Part shown: in pieces, positions 47,201 through 57,305 of the stretch
Numbering within the stretch: position 1 is the stretch's first letter
Layout of the letters: each line of letters starts with the position of its first letter
DNA from: Leptasterias polaris
Taxonomy: Eukaryota; Echinodermata; Asteroidea; Forcipulatida; Asteriidae
Direction of reading: 5' to 3'
Assembly: GCA_037783415.1 (NCBI GenBank)
Contig: JAZGTN010000005.1
Span: 3,162,001 to 3,226,000, forward strand
Length of the DNA stretch: 64,000 nt
Notes under the pieces: generated by a model
What the model saw: only the letters and a program-made list of their open reading frames with translations
What the model was told of the DNA's origin: nothing
Databases searched by the model: none
Program-made: the position numbers and the translations under genes

Positions 47201-47781
47201 TGAAAATTATTCCTATCATAAATAAGAACTAAAAGGAAGATTGTTTACCAAGTGAAGGAAGCCAGTTCTCCCGATAGACTCTTTTTCGTCCAATACTCAA
47301 GAAATTTCTCTGTGACATCTTTATCAATTGAGTTTTTGAATACTCTGAAGTTGATGGATTGTCGGTCTTGGTCAGTTACCCAATACATGAGATCCTGGAC
47401 TGTGAGCCAGGTGACGTTGTGCCCCCTCGCAGCCAACGCCCTTGCCGTTAGGCGTTGGATGTGCGTGTGACTCCCGTCCATTAGACAGTCGATGATCAGT
47501 ATGCGTCTATGGTGCCGGCTGCTGCCGTGGTTCGCGCTCTCTCCACGGGCCGCGTTGGACGTCGAGGTGTGGTCGTTAGACTCGGCGATTTCACCTTCGA
47601 AGTTACCAACAAAGGGCTGGTTGCTCTGCCGGGCAGGTTCAACCACACTGCTTGGAATCGTCGGCGTCATTGACTCGCCTCTTTCCATGGTTGTATCATT
47701 ATCTATGCCTTGCCCGGAGCACAGGTATTTTGAAAAAAGGAAAAGGACCAAGAATCCCAAACGGGTTTTGTTTCCCATCAT
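40984..47781 (-). CDS. UDP-glucuronosyltransferase (UGT), complete, five exons
   Basis: UGTs move a sugar from a UDP-sugar to small lipophilic acceptors in the ER lumen. Exons 47781-47249, 46355-45791, 43364-43142, 42517-42292 and 41260-40984 join in phase (2,0,1,2) to 1824 nt, 607 residues. There is a signal peptide (LGFLVLFLFSKYL), then an unusual Ser/Thr/Glu-rich insert (about 25-90) that makes it longer than the usual 530. The acceptor-binding half has the catalytic-type His in MDGSHTHIQ (His105). The donor-binding half has VVIFSVST, IVRWISQQDL and the signature YHGGLNGGYEA..GLPLFTDQIDD. A C-terminal helix (about 571-592) and a basic Cys-rich tail end it. The family's usual catalytic Asp (vertebrate FDVVLADA) reads FDMVLCEV, Glu225. 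Substrate and subfamily are not inferable. Confidence 0.92.
42292..42517 (-). CDS. UGT exon 4
   Basis: ACGCAG acceptor; HEKTRLLIYHGGLNGGYEA, VPILGLPLFTDQ and IREVVDNS plus two bases; GTAAGT donor. Carries the UGT signature, with Tyr in place of the usual Thr before HGG. Confidence 0.9.
42600..43075. repeat. GGGTCA/TGACCC tandem repeat in UGT intron 3
   Basis: At least two diverged long units (about 120-140 bp) each holding GCCACC, TTCACT, CGGGT.A.AA.TGACC and TTCTGGGTCACAGGTCACC; further motif copies lie upstream, after a poly-G run at 42623-42640. Confidence 0.65.
43142..43364 (-). CDS. UGT exon 3
   Basis: TATAG acceptor; ELEEFVQGSGDDGVVIFSVS through IVRWISQQDLI plus one base; GTAAGT donor. 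Start of the UDP-sugar domain. Confidence 0.9.
44335..44660 (+). mobile_element. Degenerate LINE 3' fragment
   Basis: Plus-strand pieces in different frames, SPRLYGI then SLVSFIRFKNKNHKTHLFNN, correspond to the PRLWNSLP..SFK..LKTHLF C-terminus of CR1-like reverse transcriptases. Frameshifted and dead. Confidence 0.6.
44917..45044 (-). mobile_element. tRNA-derived SINE / tRNA-like element flanked by inverted repeats
   Basis: Minus strand 45007-44935 folds as a 73-nt cloverleaf: seven-pair acceptor stem GGCTAGA/TCTAGTC, perfect A box TAGCTCAGTTGG, B-box-like GGTTCAAATCC. The anticodon loop would give GTC (Asp), but position 33 is C rather than the invariant U and the anticodon and T stems have mismatches. 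Short inverted repeats flank it (GAACAAGGAAATATTGAC at about 44919 and GTCAATATCCTTGTTC at about 45028). A SINE or tRNA pseudogene is more likely than a working tRNA. Confidence 0.65.
45254..45639. repeat. Foldback minisatellite, 21-bp units in opposed arrays
   Basis: About ten units of TTTTCAATTTTGTCCGTCGCC on the left (about 45290-45507) meet about five diverged inverted units on the right (about 45508-45610). The outer arms ATGGTGTTCCATATGTGCCA and its complement close a 386-bp hairpin. GGTGGGT flanks both sides, a possible 7-8 bp target duplication. It lies in UGT intron 2; the long frames across it come from the 21-bp period. Confidence 0.92.
45791..46355 (-). CDS. UGT exon 2
   Basis: ATTCAG acceptor, then YVKMRLGFSENEFKTLSE and on to IMIGGLTIAPPKPLSQ; GTAAGAC donor. 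Contains the FDMVLCEV motif and VPFINTINGGYLGT. Confidence 0.9.
46591..46681. repeat. Short inverted repeat in UGT intron 1
   Basis: GCCATTTTCGGTCCAAAT and its near complement ATTTGGACCAAAAATGGC enclose about 55 bp. The left end recurs at 43622 in UGT intron 2, both near TACACAGCTC-type sequence. Confidence 0.6.
47249..47781 (-). CDS. UGT exon 1
   Basis: Starts MMGNKTRLGFLVLFLFSKYL and ends SLSGELASFT plus two bases; GTAAAC donor. Holds the signal peptide, the polar insert and the beta-1/helix region with His105. A second in-frame ATG directly follows the first. Confidence 0.88.
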
Positions 47782-50700
47782 TTCTAGAAATCTGCGTTAG
47801 TTTTTTTTAATGAAGCCAAGTTAACCCAAATAAAAAACCATCGGATTTCACTAATAGAGTTAGCAAAAGTGATTAATTTTAATACAGTAGGGCCTACCAG
47901 CAAATGATAGGCTTAAATATATATTTGAAAAAGGCGATAAACCAATTGTATGTAAATTTTTAAACCGAAATCCTTCTTTCGACCAACCAGGAAGACACAT
48001 TGAGGCCACATTGTCACCTACCACATGGATATTGAACAATATGAAATGGAAGACGCAACTTCGTAAAAACATAGAGCAGGGAAAAAGATGTTGGCTCGTG
48101 TCGTATAAAAGACTCTTCCCATTGTAAATCGCACTTCACGCGTGCGCATTGGTTGGCAAAATGGGGAAACATCGCGCCGTTTTTTATGTGACCGATGATG
48201 CGGCGTGACGCATAGGCATTTGTACACAAACATAATAACACCACTTTCGAGTAGGCCTAGCATAATTTTTATCAAAAAGTAAATAAATAAATTATAAAAA
48301 AATAAAACAAACAAAAAAGGAATAATAATGAATAGCTGGCGCTGCCTAATTTCTGTTAAATTACAGCAGACTGTTATAATAATAATAATAATGAACACTT
48401 GTAAAGCGCCGGAAGGATGATTTACATGTTTTCACTGTTTTCAAACATTGGGTTCTGAACTAGCGAGATCAAACCTAATTGTTCCACTCATTTACCAAAA
48501 ACTATAACAGTTTCAGCAAAAATACATCATTAAAGATTTCCCAGCATGACCATCTTTATACCATGCAGTTGTGTACAAATCTGTGGACATTAATATTTTC
48601 ACTCTTATCAATGTTGTAGGGCCTATACATCGTTTATAATCAGTGAGCTTTCAGAATGAAACTTATCAAAACACAAACTCTTCATTACCTCGTATTGAAT
48701 TTGTTTTTTAATAAGGTTTATAACAACATTTCTGAGAGAGAGATAGCCTGAAAACCCCCACCTATAAAACCCCAAAGTTGTTGCATTTATTTTGCAAGTT
48801 TGTATGTCAGCAAGGCCTTTACAATTGTCCCACCTTTAAAATAATAACAGGACAACCATAAATGTATATAACTATGTGTCTTGCGTGCTAATAATGTACA
48901 TTTGAAATGACCGGGCACCTTCATAATTCAAGAAAGCCGCTTTGATCTACTTGAACACATCTGTTTATGCCACTCGCTCCCCCTCCCCCACCCCCTACAC
49001 AGTCACGCAAGCCTCTGCCGCTCTGGAATTCCCTTCTCCGTAACATAAACTATGTGAGGCCAACACACTCCTGCTCTTCAAAAGTAGACTAAACAATATA
49101 TATATTTGTGTAATCATGCCATTTATGCTTTTGTTGCATAGTTTTGTATTTAATTGTTTGTATCTTTGTATGTAAGCTTTGTAAAGCGCTGCGATCTTTA
49201 TGGGCGCTATGAAAATGCCTGTAGGCCTACAGGTCAATGTGTACGTTATTTCTGCAGGTAGGTAAAATCACATAGTTCCAGTATATTGCTTTGGGAAGGC
49301 TCAAGATTATGCCATGGAGGTAGGAATTAAATTCATACCTCCATGTTTATGCTGAATAAATAATACGCTCGTTTTGCTGATTCGATTTAGCAAATCGTAA
49401 AATGTCATGGCAGTTATTCAGATGGAAATCTAATGGAAACTTGTACAGTTTGTTTTAAGGTTAAAAATCATCAACATAGCAGTCATCAAGCAGCAATTTT
49501 TTATTTAATTAAATCTTTAGGTTACCTTTGAGATGTAGTTTTACGTTTACGTTTATTACATGATGTTAAGTTTGGTAGGTTTATCAAAATAACAGCAAGT
49601 CTGTTACAACTGTTAACACACACACACGTGTGTAAATACCGGCAATCGTGGACCCTCCTTTGTTCAACTCTTTGTGATAGCAACCGTGGACCACAATGCT
49701 TTCCTTTGTGATAGCAACCGTGGACCTATTGTCCCTTTTGTTATAGGTCCACGGTTTGAATGTGGATACCTACCCAATGTTACGTTTATTAACAACAAAA
49801 TTAGTGTGTTACGTTTATTAGCGTTGGTAATAATCATTAAGTTTTGGGGTTTGTTAAAGTAACGTTAAATATGTTTATCAGCTCACATGTATAAACGTAC
49901 GATGTTACGTTTAGAAACGTACATGTATAAACGTAATGTTACGTTTAATTAATAAAAATTAATTTTTAGATTTTTATAGCGCATAGTAATTAACACTTAA
50001 TTCTCAATGCGCTTTACATTAGTGCCCTGGTCATTGGGCCAATAAGCGTAACGTTTGCTTGCTGAGCTCTTCGAAAATGTATTCTATTGAAATGCAATCC
50101 TATTGGTATGGTAGTAACAACTGCAACAAATAAAATACAACGATTGCTACTAGCTATAGATTCATACAAGTCCTTTTAATGGCTGTTTTCAACGTGATAC
50201 ATACATTACTAAAATATCGTTGCTCCAAAAATATGTAAATTTTTATTTTGCATACAAATCGTATTACGTAAATTTAAAACATCCGAAAGAAATGTCAAAA
50301 TATCTTTATGTACAGTTATTGCACCCTATAAATATAAAACTTAAACAGTTGGGGGAAATGAGCAGCAAGAAAATGATCCTGACAATGACACCACCACTCC
50401 GTGTGCCTCAGAAAAAAATCTAAGTGGCATAACAGCGCCCTCTATTATTGTTAATGTGCTACCGTCTTTCCTGATGAAAAGCATATAATTGCAACATTGT
50501 TTATTTATGTTTCAGATTTTGCCATGTATAAATCAACAGAGGGTGCGCTTTGTAAAACACAGCAGGTCATGTCATGTCATGTGACATGTGAAAGTAAATT
50601 AGTGTTTTTTGAAAGAGTAACATTTATTCAAATCCTCTAGTTTTCAACGGACATCATGCAAACAAAAACACCCCTTTTCTTATTTCTGATTGGTTTGGAG

Positions 50701-52170
50701 TTCTTCAAAGACTATTTCCTCTAGAATATAGTAATTCACACAAATATCCCTCGAAATTGTGTGGTTTCCCTTTTACTTCGTGAACTAACACGGTCCTCCA
50801 TTTTGTAGAACAAGAAGGTTGACTCCACAAAAAAACTTCGGACCATTCAAGTCACCCATGAACTTATGGGAGCATAATATAGTTTGTGCGGGCACACTTG
50901 TGTTACAAAGTCAAACTCTTGGCAATGGCGTAAATAATGGGGTGGGGCACGGAGGGTGAGTTCCCCAAATGATGTCCGTCCCCTCTAAGGTGCCCCCCAT
51001 TTGAAATCTTGACTTTTGATATTAAAAATTACTAGAATATAATATTTATAAGCTTAATAATGTGATAATTGCAATGAAAAGGGGATAATTTCAGAGAGAA
51101 AAAATCGTCGGCCAGTAGAACCCTCCCCCCTATGGGAAGTGACCTTAAAAAGGAAAGTGACCTTGTGAACGTGAAAACAAACTTGCGAAGATGATCATGC
51201 TAACGATTTGTGGAATTTTACACCATATTGTTGTATTTCAAAAGTTCAATTAAATTATAATGGAAGATCATGGAAAAATGACAAATTAATTCAAACTTCA
51301 AAAGCTTCAATATAGTTTTTAAATTATTTATGTAATACTGTTGTAATACCCTCATATAAATATTAAAATCATTGCTGGAAAATCAGTGTTTTTGTACCAG
51401 ACTGAATTTGTGTCAACAAAACATTAGTCTTCTCAGTTGTTATTGGATGTTTCTTGGCAACAATTTGGATTGGCAAGAATAAGTTCATGTCAAATCTTTT
51501 GTAACTCAACCTTGGCTACATTTTTAATAGTTTTTATCAAGTGTGACCTATACAACATATTGGACAGACCAGAGAGCATTTCTGACTAGGGTGGTCCATC
51601 CTACACATTAAGCGTTCCCTTCGTTCAATCGCCAATGTTTTAGAAAAAGAAAATTTTATCAACCACGACCAATTAGGAGATCCACTACTGTGTCCACCAT
51701 AGCAAAGACATGAAAGATTTGGTGTGACATGCCCGATACATGTGGCACCAAATGTGATTTGTAATAACAAAGAGCCAATGAAAATGCAAAATGAAAATGA
51801 ATATCATTGTTCCCCGAACACAAAGGTCTTGTGATCTTGGGACGAACAAGTGAACAGTAATATCTTGAGGGCGCTGTTGAAAGGACTGAATGAGATGGTT
51901 GAACAAATAAGGTTAAAAAAGAAGTTCTACATGCCTTGGACAAAAAAAGATAATTATTAAGAAGGAACAGATCACTTGGACTGCTCTTCAAAAATGACTT
52001 AAAGTGAAAATATAAGTGGCTGTTCAATGTAGACTTCCTTTTTGAAAATTATTTTCTTGTTATAAAATATCCAGGAAAGAACTAAAGAAATAAAGAATAA
52101 GCCACTTGCAAGTAAGATATGAATATTTAGCTTAAAGGTTTTCTATAGCAACCTCTAGATGGGCAAAGCC
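47782..52170. other. Upstream of UGT to the duplication junction
   Basis: A CpG-richer patch at about 48095-48215 with minus-strand CCAAT (near 48150) could be the UGT promoter, weakly supported. There is a MITE fragment at 48427-48640 and a LINE remnant at 48990-49225. A cluster of TTACGTTTA motifs lies at 49540-49950, and an ATAGCGC..GCGCTTTACA repeat at about 49970-50050. No protein gene recognised. Confidence 0.4.
48990..49225 (+). mobile_element. Degenerate LINE 3' end
   Basis: VTQASAALEFPSP, stop, then LCEANTLLLFKSRLNN recalls the RLWNSLP..SL..FKS.LK tail of CR1/L2-like elements. It is followed by GTAAAGCGCTGCGATC and GGGCGCTATGAAAATGC, a typical 3' UTR end of such elements. Confidence 0.5.
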
Positions 52171-52316
52171 TGGGCTTGATTTCACAGAGCACTACATCTT
52201 AAGATGAGTTGTTATTATCACCATAGTGGTTTGTATTGTGACATCACACTTTGCTTAGCAATTAAGATTGATTCACAGCTCAAGATCAATTCTAGCTCTT
52301 TGTGAAATCAAGCCCA
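52171..52316. mobile_element. 146-bp MITE next to the duplication junction
   Basis: Inverted ends TGGGCTTGATTTCACAGAGC and GCTCTTTGTGAAATCAAGCCCA. It lies 88 bp left of the duplication breakpoint. Confidence 0.8.
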
Positions 52317-52403
52317 CGTGCCATTGTACCATTAACATTCATTCAAAATTGTCTATTGGTGTTCGCGTCTCTTTGCTTGCCCCGAACCATCTGATGTAGC
52401 AAC

Positions 52404-52637
52404 ACTGTTCCTTAGGTTCCTACCATGACTTGCTAGCCTCGTAGGGGGGAGCAAGTGAGAGGTTCTTGAATTAGCACCAAGTGTTTTAGCAAATTTTAAG
52501 CAATGTGCGACCCTTCTACTATCTAGTGCATCCAAGTTACATAGATTGAGCACATCCAAGTATGAAGTGTACTGAATCCCCATGATGGTCCTACAAGCTC
52601 GTTTCTGTATCCTTTCAAGATCATCAGTTTGCTTTTT
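52404..52637 (-). mobile_element. LINE remnant, cut by the duplication junction
   Basis: Same reverse-transcriptase tail as 23770-24003, but it ends at HGRNLRNS and then enters unrelated sequence; the 3' end and (GAAAT)n tail are missing. Confidence 0.85.
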
Positions 52638-53428
52638 GATTAACAAACAAACAAACAAACAAACAAACACCCCCAACAACCCAACAAACAAACAAACAAA
52701 CAAACACCCCAACAAACACCCCAACAAACAAACAAACAAACAAACAACCCAACAAACAAACAAACAAACAAACACCACCACCACAACAACAAAACACGAG
52801 GTGCAACATACAAAAATGAATGTGGTATCGTAAAGTCATTAGCTATGTTACTTGAGCTTGTGAGAAAGTGTTTTACGACTTACAAAATTTGTATGGAACT
52901 TTGTAAAGATTGTATTTTGGTGGTAGTTTTTTGTTTTGATTCCCACTTAATTGTTGTGGTGTTATTGGGCCCTTTTCGACAGCATGGCTTTTTTGAAAAC
53001 GCATGGTTTCGGTACTGGGCCTTCAAATAGACGGACGGAGGAGTCCAAGCCCAAGACGTTGTTTCGAAAAGGACTTGTGTCGTAATTACAAATGCAGAAC
53101 CAATTATGTGGTTTTGCCCAGCTCCATGCACATCCAAGACCGATGGGATTGGCTGATGAGCTCAAATTCTTGCGCGCTGATCGGCATATGCGCACAATCA
53201 CAGCGTGTGGACACACGATATGAACTGCATAGAGGCTCCATGGATATTGTAAAACGATATTTTCAAACCAATTTTGTCGGAAGTATGTTGCAATCTTGCC
53301 CAGTTTATGTTGCAAGGGTAAGAATTGCACTAAACTTTTTTGAAATTGATCTACACGATAGAGCCACATTATAGTGGTCGAATCTTTCGTAAACAGGAAG
53401 TATTAAGGAGACGGGGTTATTAGATCAG

Positions 53429-56400
53429 GGGAATGGTCTAATGTGCACGCAGCCCATCCCAGCGCCTTGGACGAGACGCTGGGATCGAGTGAAATTGTTG
53501 GTATGATGACTTTGTCCATCTTTGTTGGTGATTCCACAGATGATTCTGACCCACCGGAGATCGGCAAAGTCTTACTCATGAAAGACGAGGATAGAGGAGG
53601 ACTGAAGATCGTGGTTGTCATGAACACCACGTTCGGTGAGAGATGACAATATTGACAATATTTGCATTTATTATCCATGCATCCCTTGTTTACAAAAAAG
53701 AATTACCTTATTCAGGCCTTAATCAAGGGCACTTCTTGACAGGTGATACTTACACTTGTCACAATGGGATATTTAACATTATGTGTCTCAATTTTCAAAT
53801 CAATTACAATTCAAGAGTTATAAAAAAATAACAACCGAAATGAGAGGGATACCAGTTACAACTTGTACATGATTGTGACATGGTAGTTTGGCTGGTATCC
53901 TTATTCTGGTAAGCATATTAAGTTTGTTTCGCTGAGCTAGCTCTGAGCTTTTAGCAGCTCTACGAATTAAAGGTCAATTGTGTTGTTCTGAGCATGCGCG
54001 GCACATTTCTGAGAACAATGGAATTTATTATGGCTGTTGATTTACCTGGTAGGTTTGCTGCCACCTAGCGTCCACTCAAAATTAGTATCCCAATGTTTTA
54101 CCTAAAATAATTGTATTTACGTTGTTTTATAGATGAGCCAGTGGAGTACGGTTTCATCTTCGTGTCTGTGATGTATGGAGACATGAACTTTTATGAGAAG
54201 AACATGGATATCTGCACGCTGTATGAGGACGATGAGCCCAACCCGGACGAGGAGAGAGACACCTTTTTTGACTGCCCAATGGAAGACGGTTTGTTTTATC
54301 ACGTTGTTTCCGTTTTTTAACTCGGTGTGATTTCAGAACGTTGATTATACCAAGCAAGCCTCAGTTGGCGATTAGGGATGTCCGGTGCCCGTGTTTTCCG
54401 CCATAACTGGGACGCAAATATTCCCATCGTTTTCTGTTGTTGTTGTAAACAGCTCCAACTATAGACCTTGTGCATCTACGTCACAGATCGCACACGTGCT
54501 TTTCAAACTGCCATTTTCGTGATCAGGTCAACATATGAAAAGTACACGCGATTGAGATTGGAGCGGGAACTATGTTACTATTTTCAGAAACTGAAAACTA
54601 TTAAGGGGACTATAATGTTCCCCGATGAATGCATGTATCAAGCTTACTTGAAGATATATATTTTTTTAAATAAGCGCACAAAACTTCTCAACACATGTTT
54701 TAGCCTCAATATTGTGTCTTGCTTAGGTCGATAGCTAAATAACGGGTGTTACACGCAACTCAAATACGCAATGGTCATCACCAAAAAGACTGCACTGGCC
54801 GGTGACGTCATGTGAACAAGGTCTTCTGATGCCATTGTGACAAGCTCTATGCTGATCCGAATTTTAGCGGCTACAGTTACGGCTACGATTGTTGCATGCA
54901 TAAGGGTGTTGCAAGGACGTCCTTCTTTTTTAACGCACGATGACGCGGATATCTAGCCGTATCCATCATAGTAGGGAGTCCGGCACTTTTCGGGTTTTTT
55001 CATAGGAACCCCACAAGTTTGCTATCATTGGAAAGATAATTTCAAGAGAAATCCAATGGTGTAAAAATCAGCTCAATAGCTGAAAGTATAGTTAAAGGCC
55101 CTGTACACTATTGGTAAGATCGAAAAACACAAATGTTCACAGATTCACACATAACTTACACGATTTAAAGTAAGTAATGGTAGAAAGGGTTCCTTAAAAT
55201 ATGTCTGCCTAAAATGCTATCGTTTCTGAGAAATGAGTAAAACAACAGTTTTTATCACGCGTGATAATAAACTCGATGTTTGAAACACAGAAAACATATA
55301 AGGTCTCTTTTCACTATTTTCTCGTGACCTCGATGACCAATTGAGCTGAAATTTTCACAGGTTTGTTATTTCATGTATATGGTTAATCACACAAAACATG
55401 AACTTTGTTTGCGACTGTTTTGTCAGCTCTACCAATCCTGTATAATACCTTTAAGTTATGGTTATTTGAAGCCTCAAATTAGGTGTTTTCAGTCTATTAG
55501 TGTTTTGCCTACGCAGGGTATGTTCATATCACAACATTTTCTGCTGTAGCCAGGTAGCCATTAATGTAGCAGCGATAACATATCCAGGTTTATTCTGTGA
55601 TTGTACTTTAATTGTGATAGTACTTCAAAATGCTGGAGAGTTGTAGCGAGATGTTAATTAATCAACCACATACGCGAGCTATTTGCTAGTGGTATATTTT
55701 TTATAAATAGCAATATTTTGATTTAGAAAGTGATGAATAGCAAAGATTGAAAGAAAATAATCCTAGCCGCCAATTCGGACACTGTCGTATTAGCCTGTGC
55801 CTCACGCCTATTGCGAGCGTAAACGCGTCCCATCAGTAAATGGCCGGAACGCGTCCCAGTAAATGGCCGGAACGCGTCCCAGTAAATGGCCGGAACACGC
55901 TGGTACAGGACAAATGAAATTGAACCATAGGCCTATAATTAATTCTATTAGTTCAACTAGAATTGTATGGTCTAAGTAAAAAATGAAAATTACTAGATCG
56001 GGCTAGCCTTCCAAAATCAGCCCATTCCATCATAACTATCTACCTGTAAATGCCTCGTGTGTGATATGGCCCTTCTCTTCGTACACTGTCCCAAACCTTT
56101 AAAGGAAACAAAACCACACAATTAACATTCAAAATACGCGTTAGGCTTTAATAGCAAAGAAACCACAATCTTTTTGCCAGGAGGAGGGGCACTTACGGCC
56201 AATTAAAACGATAGTTTCTGCTTGCATTTTTCTTTAAAAAGCACCCTGTTAGCGCTGCTATTATTCACTATTGTGTTTTAAAGGACAATGCAATCTGACG
56301 AGGATGTACAAACAAAATAGGCCTACATTGTCTGCGTGTTAATAAAAAAAACATTTTTAAAACATTGAAATTATTACATAAAAGCTTAGAAAGTTTAACA

Positions 56401-57053
56401 TTTAATTTTTGTAATTTGTTAATCTCAAACGTCCAGATTTGAAATGGGGGCACCTGGGGCACTGACATCAATTGGGGTTGTGGTGCCCCGTGCACCTGCC
56501 TTTTACTTAGTATACGCCACTGGTTAGTTGTGTATTGGTGTCGGTATAATATTACTCTTGTTATATTTTCATCTTGTACAGAATGTCTCAAATGAAGCAG
56601 ACGACGGAGGCCATAGCATTGTGGAAGCATTTTTACAAAATGTCTCTAAGCAATATTCTTTTGCCGACCTCTCCATTTTGTACAACACACCGTCAAACAT
56701 GTCACAAAGTTCCTTGCATTTAACAATTGTCGTATTTTGGTGTATGCAGGAAACAAGTACTACATGAAGGAACTCCATATTCCATTCTACGTTCCCAGTG
56801 TAAGTTTCGTTATCCAATCAAACATTTTTCTCCCTTAAAAAATAAAAATATAAACAAACAATTTCCTTTTGCATGTGAAAGTTTACCTTTGCAAAAATAA
56901 AGTGTAATTTGTTGAATCCCCCCTTGAAGACTTTCAATTAGTTAACCAATTTAGTTTTCTTTGTTACTACAGGGTCATTTCAGGGCGAAAGCAAAGCTAA
57001 CGGACCAGGCGGATAGAACCGTCCTCTGTGCGTCGGCCGATATTACGTTATGA
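53429..57053 (+). pseudogene. Second copy of the ML-domain gene, exons 2-5 only
   Basis: Exons at 53429-53635, 54133-54288, 56750-56799 and 56973-57053 have the same splice sites and, as far as I can read, the same protein as 24795-28411. The anchor/stalk exon 1 is not duplicated: the copy starts 1 kb before exon 2, and the unrelated 52.3-kb sequence has no matching first exon. Without a new first exon this is a 5'-truncated gene copy. No stop or frameshift is seen, so an alternative promoter or read-in from upstream remains possible. Confidence 0.75.
55092..55454. mobile_element. TTAAAGG-type MITE (duplicate)
   Basis: Copy-2 counterpart of 26458-26820, almost unchanged, with the central TTATCACGCGTGATAA. 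Confidence 0.85.
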
Positions 57054-57102
57054 GCGATTGGAAACTATCATTTTGATTCAGAAGAAATGTCAGTGCTGCA
57101 AT

Positions 57103-57305
57103 CCAAACAAACAAACAAACAAACAAACAAACAAACAAACAAACAAACAAACAAACAAACAAACAAACAAACAACCCAACAAACAAACAACCCAACAACC
57201 CAACAAACAAACAACCCAACACCCCAACAAACAAACAAACAACCCAACAAACAAACAACCCAACAACCCAACAAACAAACAAACAAATAAACAGACAGAC
57301 AGACG
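57103..57305. repeat. (CAAA)n / CCCAACA microsatellite (duplicate)
   Basis: Opens with a longer uninterrupted CAAA run than its partner at 28463-28673 and has a different order of CCCAACA blocks. Confidence 0.92.

Noticed and set aside
48095..48215. TATAAAAG near 48103 as a UGT TATA box
   Set aside because: It reads TATAAAA on the plus strand, opposite to UGT, and its distance to the UGT ATG is unsupported by any transcript evidence.
51537..51770. Penelope-like retroelement GIY-YIG fragment around 51540-51670
   Set aside because: A faint TYTTYWTDQRAFLTR-type resemblance on the plus strand, but too short and broken to support.
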